Source: Endozoicomonas sp965208385
GTDB taxonomy: Bacteria > Pseudomonadota > Gammaproteobacteria > Pseudomonadales > Endozoicomonadaceae
NCBI GenBank assembly: GCA_965208385.1
Contig: CBDBOO010000109.1
Location: 62,001 to 126,000 of the forward strand
DNA length: 64,000 nt
Reading direction: 5' to 3'
Part shown: positions 9,020-18,196 of the stretch, in pieces
Position numbering within the stretch: the first letter of the stretch is position 1
Layout: each line of letters begins with the position of its first letter
The notes under the pieces: generated by a model
Databases searched by the model: none
Seen by the model: only the letters and a program-made list of their open reading frames with translations
Told to the model about the DNA's origin: nothing
Made by a program: the position numbers and the translations under genes

Positions 9020-10450
9020 CTTAGGGTAGACATTAAGCCCCACCCACAGCGCACAAACCCAGCCTCGACCGCCCGGAGCAACCATCTCTCGCTGGATGCT
9101 CCCGTCTCGCATTAGAGCCCCAAAAGGAAAGCAATTCATCAATAACTGATATGAGCGCCTTGCCTCCAATCAGTAATGCTGAGATCACATTGCCATAAAA
9201 ACGTGTTCCACACTTCATTGCCTTGTGCGTAGATATTTCATCCAAACTGCCAGACAGGCTCAGCCCTGCCTGGGCGGCATGAGCAAGATAACGTTTCAGC
9301 GTAACCACTACAAACGACAGCAGCACCAGGCTAAACATCAGAGAAGCTGATTTTGTATTAAACCGATGCCAGCCCGAGTAGGATTTGATCTCCTTGAATA
9401 TCAACTCAATCTGCCACCTCAGCCGATAGGCTTGAAGCACCTCACTCAGAGTAAATTCAGCACGATCAAGGTTGGTGACAATGAACACCCACTTTTGCTT
9501 TTTGTCATTCCAGCGAACCACCACCCGAAATATCCAGCCTTTAAGTAGAGGCCATTCAACATCAAGATCCATGCACTGATCTTTGGGAAACCGTGATAGA
9601 ACCTCTTTCAGTTTCTTGCCTTTGTAACGATTGAAGTTTTTCCCATCTTCCCTGACAGCATGATGAATAACCGGGTTGATACTCTGCGGTGCCTTGCATA
9701 AAAATGAACCTTCCCGGTCATCAATTGCCGCAAAATATTCCAGATCAAAATAGCCGGCATCAAACATCATGAGTACCAGTGCCAGCGATGTCGGTAATGG
9801 TGGCAGGCAGGCTCTTTCCGATTTTGTGTCTTCGGTGAACTGAACACGTACAATATTGTCATTCAGCAGATCCATCGTCGTATGGAGTTCCACTGCTGCC
9901 GGACTGACTTTTGAGAACCGCCCGGGGAATTTGTCCTGCAATGTTTTATAAATTGCCTGGGAAGAGCCATCGTGAATCAGGATCTGTTCAAACTCTGCGA
10001 AGGGACTATTTTCATCAAAAGCCATCACCTTTTGGGAAAACATTTGCAGGCAGCGCATCCAGAGCCAGAAGATCAGTTTAGGTAACGCAGCTTTCTTTGC
10101 CTGATTGCACCAGGAGCGATAAGTCACACTGATGTCCGGCAGCTCGTTAAACTTGCGATGAAGGTCTGCCAAAGTGGTTGCATTACCGTCGCCACCCAAG
10201 GCTGAAATCAACGACATAATAAAGTCGATAGGCAGGATAGCCCGCTCTCTGTAAGTAAAGCCAAACAGGACAGCTTTCTGAGCAAGCTCAGATTGAGAGA
10301 AACAGGTCAGCATTTTTTTTAACTGATCTAACATGAGGTATGTTCATCTTGAGTGGCCATTGTCTTGTGATTTTGCATTCTAAGTATGGCTGCTCAAGGT
10401 GAGCTCTGCTACAGGATTGGCAGTGGCTTGGGCTTAATGTCTACCCTAAG
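9020..10450 (-). mobile_element. IS4-family insertion sequence
   Basis: 1431 bp with perfect inverted ends (TTAGGGTAGACATTAAGCCC after a leading C) and a 10-bp target duplication AAAGCGCCCA (9010-9019 and 10451-10460). The duplication encodes part of MGAF in the P450 gene, so the insertion point is fixed to the base. Confidence 0.93.
9033..10334 (-). CDS. IS4-family transposase
   Basis: A 433-residue intact DDE transposase. Catalytic Asp residues lie in LIHDGSS and MMFDAGYFD, and the IS4 signature Y-(2)-R-(3)-E-(6)-K is seen in YRLRWQIELIFKEIK. It starts about 115 bp inside the right end and stops about a dozen bases inside the left end. No frameshift is visible, so this copy may be active. 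Confidence 0.92.
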   Translation of the reverse strand: MLDQLKKMLTCFSQSELAQKAVLFGFTYRERAILPIDFIMSLISALGGDGNATTLADLHRKFNELPDISVTYRSWCNQAKKAALPKLIFWLWMRCLQMFSQKVMAFDENSPFAEFEQILIHDGSSQAIYKTLQDKFPGRFSKVSPAAVELHTTMDLLNDNIVRVQFTEDTKSERACLPPLPTSLALVLMMFDAGYFDLEYFAAIDDREGSFLCKAPQSINPVIHHAVREDGKNFNRYKGKKLKEVLSRFPKDQCMDLDVEWPLLKGWIFRVVVRWNDKKQKWVFIVTNLDRAEFTLSEVLQAYRLRWQIELIFKEIKSYSGWHRFNTKSASLMFSLVLLSFVVVTLKRYLAHAAQAGLSLSGSLDEISTHKAMKCGTRFYGNVISALLIGGKALISVIDELLSFWGSNARREHPARDGCSGRSRLGLCAVGGA

Positions 10451-10792
10451 AAAGCGCCCATAAGCATGGTTCTTTGTTCTCGCCATTCATCACCGTTTAC
10501 TGAAAACAAAGAGTCGCCAATCAGTGGTCGAAGCATTTCAGCCAAATATTGATGTTTGGGAAAGTTATCCGGTTCTTTCACCAGTACTCTTTCCACAAGT
10601 TTGTTCTCACCGACAACAAACATGTCTACACGAGGCATGGCTACTTTGCCCAGTTTTAATGTGTAGCTGTTTTTAAATACAACGTGTATCCATGAGTCCC
10701 AGCCAGTCCACAGTCCACAGTCTACTGAGCAGTGAGCGCTCATTTTCCGGAGGGGCAGGAAAAGGTGGGATAAAACGTTTGCGCTCATTCAT
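10451..10792 (-). pseudogene. cytochrome P450, N-terminal piece with 7-bp duplication
   Basis: ATG at 10792 overlaps the stop of the hydrolase gene by ATGA. It reads MNERKRFIPPFPAPPENERS, then loses frame at a tandem duplication of AGTCCAC (plus strand 10705-10718). The other frame continues LWTGWDSWIHVVFKN, VKEPDNFPKHQYLAEML and GDEWREQRTMLMGAF, classic P450 N-terminal text. Removing one 7-base unit and the target duplications of the three IS elements gives a single 476-codon frame over the four pieces. The apparent start at 10788 in the wrong frame is not the true one. Confidence 0.9.
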
Positions 10793-11330
10793 AGAATGTT
10801 CTCGATGGGCTTATTGCCAGCAGTCAGGGAAATATAATTCATGGGTGAAAGAGTGTCTGCACAACACAAATACTGAAAGTGCAGCAATAGTCTGTCCTTC
10901 TTCAGTTTTGCGTACCGTTCTTTTTTATAAAAAGTATGAAAGCGCGGTGATTTAAGATGAAGCTTCACACTGTCAGATTGGCATAAAGGAAGAAACGGAT
11001 TCGCCATAGCAAAACAAACACCATCGGCTGGTGAGCTTATGTCGTACCAGGTCAGTTGGCTGTCAGACAGTTTTACAATGTCGTTTTTAAAAGCAGAATC
11101 GGTTTTCAAACTGGTTAAAATAGGAACAAGGTTGCCAAGAGTAAGCAATCGGAAATTATCAGGCAATTGGCCACCAAGCTTCTGCTCAACCCGGTTGGCT
11201 AGCACTGGCGCAAGTACGGTGCCATGACTGTGACCCACCAGTAATACTTCATCGTAATGGTCACCAGCAGTTCCCGAACATAAAACGACAACTGTTGTGA
11301 AAGCTCGTTTACATTACTTCAAAAAACACT
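10789..11330 (-). pseudogene. alpha/beta-hydrolase gene, C-terminal piece
   Basis: The minus strand reads ELSQQLSFYVREL, shifts frame near 11255-11275, then HYDEVLLVGHSHGTVLAPVL, where GHSHG is the GxSxG nucleophile elbow of serine hydrolases. It continues to a stop at 10789 that overlaps the P450 start, so hydrolase and P450 formed an operon. Its likely N-terminal half is at 18197-18765, about 7 kb away beyond several IS elements. No catalytic Asp or His could be assigned with confidence. Confidence 0.65.
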
Positions 11331-11404
11331 GACAAGCACATCCTTGCACTTAAGTGCATCACTGAATTTACTGTTTACCCTGAAACCCTGACTACATCTA
11401 TATC

Positions 11405-12130
11405 CTATGAGCTGTTAATTTTAATCCGGCCCGGTTTTATACCTTTGTTAATCGCTTCATACAGCTCATCCCAGCCATCAAGAAACCAAGACAGGAAAAT
11501 GCGTGTCACTAACTTCCACAGGTAGGTTCGAACGCCTTTCGATCGTTCTTTTAAGGCCTTTTTAAACTCCGGGCTGGTCATTTCCTGAATTTGATCAACC
11601 ATAAATGCCAAAAAGGTCAAATAAGCCAGGTTCGAAGCCAGATGATGCTTCCCATGACCGTAGTTATGCTCAATGTTGTAGCCTTGATTTTTCAGGGTAT
11701 TAAACGTTTGGTTTTCTATATGCCAGCGACATCGACCTCCTATCATAACGGCTTCAACGGTTTCTTCTGTCAACTCAATATCAGTAACCCAGCACCAGGT
11801 ATGGCGTCTACCTTCTTTATCGGTCTCTACATAATCCAGAACATTGACATCCATAGCGAATTCGGATGCATTAAGTGGCACGTTATTGGCGTAACGAAAC
11901 CAATGTTTTAGGCCCTGTTCTTTATTGATTATCTCATGGTATTTGATATTGCCCTGTTCACACAGCGCATCCATAGCCTCAATAAGCGATAGATGATTTC
12001 CATCTTTGGCAACGATAATATAATGCCATTCATAGCCCTTGATCAGCAGCAATTCCCGATGAATTCTGAGCCCCTTCTGCTGCAAGGCACACAGGCAGGT
12101 TGTAAAAAAAGCCCTCGCACAATTTTAATC
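11405..12130 (-). pseudogene. DDE transposase fragment, C-terminal half
   Basis: The minus strand begins mid-gene as FTTCLCALQQKGLRIHRELL and continues with YEWHYIIVAKDGNH, GGRCRWHIENQTFNTLKNQG and GHGKHHLASNLAYL. These match the C-terminal half of an IS4-superfamily transposase, with the catalytic Glu in RCRWHIENQ. The N-terminal half is missing. The opposite-strand fragment at 12174 looks like an N-terminal half of the same family, so two copies or one inverted copy are joined here. Confidence 0.7.
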
Positions 12131-12173
12131 AACTAAAATAGATACTTACTACATTACTGTCGTTTACCTGATT

Positions 12174-12904
12174 ATGGCTACCGCTATTAAGAAGTACAGC
12201 AAGCACTTTAATGCCACAAATCTTATCAACAAGGTATTCGAGTGCTTTGGCAGAATTAAGGATCACCGATCTAGAAGTTGTCCTATTCCTTTTGAAAACT
12301 TCCTAATGTCTGCCTTTGCTATGATGCATCAAAAGTACGATTCTCTGTTAGGATTTGATGATGAGCGGGTAGATAAAATCCGTTGCCATAATCTTGAAAA
12401 GTTGTATCACGTCAAAGATGGAAAAGTTCCGTCTGACACTCAAATGAGAGCAGTTGTTGATTTAATAAATCCTGACGATATTCGAAAACCATTTAAGAAG
12501 TTATTTTCTATTATTCAACGAAATGGTGCCCTCAACGGATTCAAATTCAATTGTGATAAATTGAAAGACCATTATCTGCTGCCCATCGATGGCACCGGAC
12601 TTTTTGGCTATGTTCCCGCCAATAGTTGTATTGCTTACTCCCTATGTTTACAGGGCTACAGACGTGCCTTATAAAGTAGAGATATGACTAAATCTTGTAT
12701 ATTGCATTTGTTTATTGCCCAAAGAACAGCGATTTGTTCTGGGATACCTTCCTATCTCATGAATAGCCATATGTGGAGCAGGAAAATAAAGTTTTTATAG
12801 GACTTGAGTGCTCCCAACTATTGACGGGAACATAGCCGGACTTTTTTATTCTGGGAAATGTGGCTGTAAAGACTGCTGCATTAAAAACGAAGGAAAGAAA
12901 AATG
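12174..12904 (+). pseudogene. DDE transposase fragment, N-terminal half with MITE inside
   Basis: ATG 12174 opens a frame of 144 residues, starting MATAIKKYSKHFN, that ends at LLPIDGTGLF, the first catalytic Asp region. The 232-bp MITE (12606-12837) follows, after which the reading goes on as YSGKCGCKDCCIKNEGKKN up to the ISL3 element at 12905. The 9-bp duplication GGACTTTTT marks the MITE insertion. The C-terminal half is not found on this strand. Confidence 0.75.
12606..12837. mobile_element. 232-bp MITE, family A, copy 1
   Basis: Ends GGCTATGTTCCCG...CGGGAACATAGCC with the longer imperfect inverted repeat CCAATAGTTG / CAACTATTGA. Flanked by GGACTTTTT on both sides (12597-12605 and 12838-12846). 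No coding capacity. Ends match the IS1595 element at 7769-8882. Confidence 0.9.
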
Positions 12905-13194
12905 GGCTCTTCCCTAATTTTAGTGGGTGATTTAATCTATATTGAACACTTCAAGGCAAGGATGCCGACATGCGCGATAAAGAACTCTACTCTAAAATAC
13001 TTGGCGTTGAAACTCCGTGGCATGTCGCTCACGTGGAACTCTCCATTACTGAAGGAAAAGTCGAAATCTTTCTCGAACATGACGGCAAAAAGCCTTCTAA
13101 ATGCAGTGTTTGTGATAAACCCTCTCCGGGTTACGATCGACGTCAGAAGAAGTGGCGGCATCTGGATACCTGCCAGTTTCAAACCATCCTTATT

Positions 13195-13426
13195 GGCTAT
13201 GTTCCCGCCAATAGTTGTATTGCTTACTCCCTATGATTACAGGGCTATAGACGTGCCTTATAAAGTAGAGATATGACTAAATCTTGTATATTGCATTTGT
13301 TTATTGCCCAAAGAACAGCGATTTGTTCTGGGATACCTTCCTATCTCATGAATAGCCATATGTGGAGCAGGAAAATAAAGTTTTTATAGGACTTGAGTGC
13401 TCCCAACTATTGACGGGAACATAGCC
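13195..13426. mobile_element. 232-bp MITE, family A, copy 2
   Basis: Same sequence as copy 1 with a few substitutions. Flanked by ATCCTTATT (13186-13194 and 13427-13435). The uninterrupted ISL3 copy has a single ATCCTTATT at the same place (about 52012-52020), which proves the empty site and the 9-bp duplication. Confidence 0.95.
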
Positions 13427-13531
13427 ATCCTTATTGCTGATGTTCCGCGTACACAATGTTCCGATCACGGTGTAAAAACAATACAGGTTCCATGGGCTGA
13501 ACCGAACTCTGGTTTTACGGCCTTGTTTGAA

Positions 13532-15150
13532 CTCGATGCTGCAGTTTTTAGCGTTTGACAGGATATTCTGATGTGAATATCGAAACCAGACTACTGCTGC
13601 GCCTCCTGCATCAAGCCCAGCGAGATACGATCAACGACACAACAGCAGGCTGACAGGGTAAGATTGCATTCCCATTTTATAACCGTCAAGTGTCGCTAGT
13701 GCTAATTCGTCCTCTTTCTGTTGTTACTGTATTTCTGGATTCTTTGAGCGATTCACTGAAAAGCATTACGCCTTCTGCTCAACTCACAACGATCCAAAAA
13801 ACAGTCCTGACCGCTCTAATTATGGGGATTGTTGTCACTGAAACACTCAACTGGGCGGCCTTTGAGCGAAGGAGTCTTGGGAAGTTCAAGTCGACCCGGC
13901 TATGCTGGATTTTCTATTCAGCAAAGATTGCATGGCATCGTATGCTGCAGGCCAGTGTTCGCAATATTCTGTCTCATTATGGTATTGCTGAAGGGACTCT
14001 GACGATTGATGATTCAGCCAAACAACGATCAAAAAGAACGACCCGGATCGAAGGCACTCATAAAACCAGAGATAAACCGACAGGTGGCTATATCAATGGT
14101 CAGGAGCTGATCTTTATAGTCTTGGTCTCGGACATTGCCACCTTTCCTGTAGGTTTCCGGTTTTACGTTCCCGATCCACAGCTGTCCGCTTGGCGAAAAC
14201 ACGACAAAGACCTCAAGAAAGAGGGTGTTGCAAAGAAACTGAGACCTAAACGTCCAGAACCCGACCACAACCGCTTTCCAACGCTTCAAGCGCTGGCATT
14301 ACAGATGATCCGGGAATTCGTTGACCATTTTCCTGAAGTAGTGATTAAAGGTGTTCTGGCTGATGCGCTCTACGGTACAGGAAAATTCATGGATGAAGCG
14401 ACAGCCGTAACAGGTCAGGCGCAAGTCGTTAGCCAATTGCGCTCCAATCAGAAAGTGGCCAGCAGAAATTCAGAAGCCACCCTCAGGGATTATTTTGCAC
14501 GACAAAAAGGCGTTGAAACGCAGTTAATTATTCGTGGAGGAAAAGAAAAGCGGGTGACCATGCTCGCAGCTCGCCTCTACATCAAGGCACACAACAAGCG
14601 TCGTTTCGTTGTTGCTCTGAAGTATGAAGATGAAGAAGAGTACCGTTATCTGGTCGCTTCTGATATGTCATGGCACCACGCTGATATAGCCAGGCTGTAT
14701 TCGCTGAGGTGGTTGGTCGAGGTTTTTATTCAGGACTGGAAAGCGTATGGCGGCTGGAACCGACTGAGCAAACAGCAAGGCAAAGAAGGGTCTGAGCGTG
14801 GCTTGATCCTGAGCCTGCTGTGCGATCATTTGTTGTTACTGCATCCAGAGCAATCAGCCCGACTCAAAAACAAACAACCCGGGTTGCCCGCAGGTTGCCT
14901 GATCGAACGCCTCAAAGCTGAAGCATTGGTTGATACGGTCAAAGAAGTGGTCGCATCAGATGACCCTGAGGCTGCGTTGAAATCCTTAACGAAAGCCTTG
15001 GACGATGTGTTGCCAACAAGGGAATCCAGTAAGCATATGGCTGGTCGCGATCTGGGCAAACAGGAACCCACTGCTTCGTTGAAGTATCACGCTCAGAAAG
15101 CTGCGTGAGCAGAAGTGTATCAGTCAACAACTAAAAACTGCAGCATCGAG
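13532..15150 (+). mobile_element. IS4-superfamily insertion sequence in ISL3
   Basis: 1619 bp with perfect 20-bp inverted ends CTCGATGCTGCAGTTTTTAG and a 5-bp duplication TTGAA (13527-13531 and 15151-15155). The intact ISL3 copy shows the empty site at about 52107. Confidence 0.93.
13690..15108 (+). CDS. DDE transposase, IS4 superfamily
   Basis: A 472-residue intact frame opening with GTG at 13690. Catalytic Asp residues are seen in LTIDDSAKQR and VLADALYGTG, and the Glu region in YSLRWLVEVFIQDWKAYGG. The 5-bp target duplication and this Glu region fit the IS4 superfamily, but I cannot name the subfamily. It is unrelated in sequence to the IS4 transposase at 9033-10334. No damage is visible. 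Confidence 0.85.
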   Translation: MSLVLIRPLSVVTVFLDSLSDSLKSITPSAQLTTIQKTVLTALIMGIVVTETLNWAAFERRSLGKFKSTRLCWIFYSAKIAWHRMLQASVRNILSHYGIAEGTLTIDDSAKQRSKRTTRIEGTHKTRDKPTGGYINGQELIFIVLVSDIATFPVGFRFYVPDPQLSAWRKHDKDLKKEGVAKKLRPKRPEPDHNRFPTLQALALQMIREFVDHFPEVVIKGVLADALYGTGKFMDEATAVTGQAQVVSQLRSNQKVASRNSEATLRDYFARQKGVETQLIIRGGKEKRVTMLAARLYIKAHNKRRFVVALKYEDEEEYRYLVASDMSWHHADIARLYSLRWLVEVFIQDWKAYGGWNRLSKQQGKEGSERGLILSLLCDHLLLLHPEQSARLKNKQPGLPAGCLIERLKAEALVDTVKEVVASDDPEAALKSLTKALDDVLPTRESSKHMAGRDLGKQEPTASLKYHAQKAA

Positions 15151-16099
15151 TTGAAGCACTTGTTATTGACTGGCTGAAAGAGGCAACAACCAGTGCAGTT
15201 GCCCAACAAATGAAGCTTAGCTGGAATGCCATCGACGGTATCCAACAGCGTGCAGTAGCGAGAGGTCTGGCACGCAGAGTACACGACAATCCCAAACGGT
15301 TAGCCGTTGACGAAACCTCATTCCAGAAGAGGCGTGAGTACGTCACTGTGGTTACAGATCATGAAAAAGGCATTGTTTTACATTTGGCCGACAACCATAA
15401 AGCTGACAGCCTCAATGAGTACTTTGAGACCCTGACGCCAGACCAGAAAGCCGGTATTGAATGCGTTACCATGGATATGTGGAAGCCCTTTATCAAGGCA
15501 GTCACATTGCATGTGCCAGAAGCCAGGGAGCGAATAGCATTTGACAAGTTCCATGTTGCCCAGTACTTAGGCAATGCGGTCAATAAAGTTCGCATAGAAG
15601 AGCATAAAGCGCTTATGTCTACAGGGTCAGACTTACTCAAAGGTACCCGGTTTGACTGGCTAACAAATCCTGAAAATATGAGCGATGAAAAGTGGGAAGC
15701 GTTCGAGCCGTTGCGTGATTCAAAGCTGAAAACAGCACGAGCCTGGGCCATCAAAGAGATGGCGATGACACTGTGGAATTACACATCACGAGCTTGGGCT
15801 ATCAAGGCATGGAAACGGTGGCTGAGCTGGGCACTGAGGTGTCGGCTTGAACCTGTTCGTAAAGTGGCCAAGATGATCAAAGAACACCTGTGGGGAATTA
15901 TTAACGCAATAGTTCTGAAAGCCGACAATGGCCGTGCAGAAGGCATGAATGGAAAGATACAGCGACTCAAGGGTCGAGCCTACGGCTACAGAAACAGAGA
16001 AAGGTTCAAAACTGCAATCTACTTTCATTGTGGTGGCCTTGATCTTTATCCAAGAGGGGTGAATCGCTGAAATTTACCCACACAATCTGAGGTAGAGCC

Positions 16100-16204
16100 A
16101 AAAATTGAAGCATTCAATGGTGTCATCAAGCGAATTGTTTACAAGGCATGTGGTTACAATAATCTTGAATATTTGTATCTGAAAATTCGGCAGGAATCTC
16201 AAAA
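16100..16204 (+). pseudogene. transposase C-terminal remnant, ISL3-like
   Basis: Reads KIEAFNGVIKRIVYKACGYN and on to YLKIRQESQK before a stop at about 16204, which resembles the last 35 residues of an ISL3-type transposase different from copies 1 and 2. It implies that ISL3 copy 1 went into an older relative. Confidence 0.55.
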
Positions 16205-16240
16205 ATGATCAGCCAACCTGTGAAAGGGCCATAAATATAC

Positions 16241-18196
16241 CCGACATTCACCACCTAACCTGACATTTTCCTGATTTCTGCTATTTATCAAAAAAGCAAA
16301 TATCATGAAACAGCCTTATGCCTCCTATTCAATATCGCACTCAGATTCAGAACATGGATCACCTCGGCCTGGTGGCAGGTATGTGCAAAGAGCTGGGCAT
16401 AGCCGATCACATTGACAGACGTGCACCCAAGGTAGCGGATGAATGGAATGTCTCCCACGGTGAAGCCATTGTCGGCATGATCCTCAATGGCCTCGGCTTT
16501 ACGGGGCAATCTCTCCATATGTTCCCCCAGTTCTTTGCCAATAAACCTCTCAACAAACTGATCAGGGAAGGGATTAAACCAGAGCATTTAAACGACAAGA
16601 TTCTGGGAAGAGCACTGGATGAACTCTTTGATCTGGATGTCAGTAAAGTCTATTTTGAGCTGGCTATCAAGGTTGCAACTCATCTCAAATTGCCTTGCGA
16701 CGCGCTGAACCTTGATGGCACCGGCTTCCACGTCGATGGTCGTTATAATAGCGATAGCGATCTGAGCGATGAAGACCTCAACTGCATCAGGCTTTGCAAA
16801 GGTTACAGCCGGGATCACCGCCCGGATTTGAACCAGGCCATATTGCTTCTGTTGACTGAAAACCGGGCAGGCATCCCGTTGTTTATGAAAGCAACCAGTG
16901 GCAATGTGACTGATAAGACCAGTTTCAAACAGGTGGTTTCCAAGCACTTGAAGAGTTTCAAAGCCGCACTGGAAGCCCGCTATTTTATTGGCGATGCAGC
17001 ATTGTATGTGGCAGGGACAATCCAGGAACTTGACCAGCAGGATCAGCTGTTTATTTCCAGAGTTCCTCTCAATATTGGTGCCGCCAAAGAGCTGGTAAGG
17101 AGTGCGCCTTCACGAACCATGAAAGCAGTGGAGGGGTTTGACCATTACGAAGCTACAGAAGTGTCGTCTAATTATGCGAACGTAGAGCAACGCTGGGTTT
17201 TGTTTCGCAACCAGCAACGCCAGGAAACCGAACAGAAGACGCTGACAAGGCGTATGCAGAAAAAGTCTCTGAAAGAGTGCGAGAGACTGGAAAAGTTGAG
17301 CAAAAAAGCGTTCCAGTGCGAAGGGGAGGCCATGGAAGCCTTTAGGCAATGGCAGAAGCAGTCTGAACTTTGTCAGGCTGAGGCTCAGGTTATCGCCAAG
17401 CCCTGCTACAAGAGCAAAGGACGACCTGTTAATGGAGCGGAACCCGACCACCTGGAATATTACGTAACAAGTTGTTGCTCGATCGCTGTGCAAACCCGGC
17501 AGGATGCCGAAGCATCACTGGGTTGTTTTGTGCTGGCTACCAACGACATTAATACTACTCGACTGGACAGCGCTGAACTACTGAGGACGTACAAATCACA
17601 GCAACAGGTTGAACGAGGCTTTCGCTTTCTAAAAAGTCCGGACTTTCTGGTGTCTTCCCTCTATCTGAAGAAACCGGAACGCATTGAGGCATTGTTAATG
17701 GTGATGACACTTTGCCTGATGGTCTATGCTGCTATCCAACATCGAATCCGTTATGAGTTGAAGAAGCAGAGCCGAACGTTCCCGGACATGAAGAAAAAGC
17801 CAGCCCAGAACCCAACGGGCAGATGGATTTTCTGCTGCTTTGATGGCATTTATGTGCAGACGATCAACGGAACGGAGAAGCACGTGATTGGCATCTCGGA
17901 GAATCAGGCGACAATTATCTTTATATTAGGGTCAACGTACCAATCAATTTATTCCTGACTCAAGAGGGAGTGTGAGAGCAGCAAGATCAATGCACGGAGG
18001 CTTGTCCCTGTCATCTCCGGCTGCTGAAGGTAAGGTTTTTTCTTGTTTGTGTTTTTCATGAATGGATATCCATGAAAGGTTGATTGGGTACTCGTTATCA
18101 GGAGAAGTACGTTTATGCTTACAATAAGGTGGTCAAATTTCAAAACCCTTGCGCTGCAGGGGTAGGGGAAATATCAAAGTAGGTGGTGAATGACGG
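16241..18196 (+). mobile_element. IS1634-family insertion sequence, copy 2
   Basis: 1956 bp with ends CCGACATTCACCACCTA and the reverse of CCGTCATTCACCACCTA, flanked by the 6-bp duplication ATATAC (16235-16240 and 18197-18202). Inserted in the hydrolase gene. Confidence 0.93.
16318..17958 (+). CDS. IS1634-family transposase
   Basis: A 546-residue intact frame starting MPPIQYRTQIQNMDHLG. The N-terminal 120 residues are the DUF4277-like domain. DDE residues lie in LNLDGTGFHVDG, YFIGDAALYV and SQQQVERGFRFLK. The frame is complete, so this copy probably supplies transposase for copy 1. Confidence 0.93.
   Translation: MPPIQYRTQIQNMDHLGLVAGMCKELGIADHIDRRAPKVADEWNVSHGEAIVGMILNGLGFTGQSLHMFPQFFANKPLNKLIREGIKPEHLNDKILGRALDELFDLDVSKVYFELAIKVATHLKLPCDALNLDGTGFHVDGRYNSDSDLSDEDLNCIRLCKGYSRDHRPDLNQAILLLLTENRAGIPLFMKATSGNVTDKTSFKQVVSKHLKSFKAALEARYFIGDAALYVAGTIQELDQQDQLFISRVPLNIGAAKELVRSAPSRTMKAVEGFDHYEATEVSSNYANVEQRWVLFRNQQRQETEQKTLTRRMQKKSLKECERLEKLSKKAFQCEGEAMEAFRQWQKQSELCQAEAQVIAKPCYKSKGRPVNGAEPDHLEYYVTSCCSIAVQTRQDAEASLGCFVLATNDINTTRLDSAELLRTYKSQQQVERGFRFLKSPDFLVSSLYLKKPERIEALLMVMTLCLMVYAAIQHRIRYELKKQSRTFPDMKKKPAQNPTGRWIFCCFDGIYVQTINGTEKHVIGISENQATIIFILGSTYQSIYS

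Larger units (their letters stand above)
12970..16070 (+). pseudogene. ISL3-family transposase in three pieces
   Basis: The pieces 12970-13194, 13427-13531 and 15151-16070 are nearly identical to the 411-residue intact transposase at 51796-53031. The first piece holds the zinc-binding Cys region (CSVCDKP) and the last piece the DDE core (AVDETSF, VTMDMW, AEGMNGKIQ). The ORF opening at 15210 is only the tail of this gene. Confidence 0.92.
12905..16099 (+). mobile_element. ISL3-family insertion sequence, copy 1, with two insertions
   Basis: Same ends as the intact copy at 51731-53060 (GGCTCTTCCC...GGTAGAGCC). It is interrupted by the MITE at 13195-13426 and by an IS4-type element at 13532-15150. 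Flanks GAAAAATG and AAAAATTG do not make a clean 8-bp duplication, so either they have mutated or a recombination has changed one side. Confidence 0.88.

Noticed and set aside
10441..10788. Separate 115-residue gene
   Set aside because: It is the N-terminal P450 piece read from a false start behind the 7-bp duplication.
15786..16028. Antisense frames in ISL3 and IS1634 genes
   Set aside because: They recur in every copy only because the sense gene is conserved.
5671..18196. Composite transposon bounded by two inverted IS1634 copies
   Set aside because: Each copy has its own 6-bp duplication (TTATAC and ATATAC), which shows two independent insertions.
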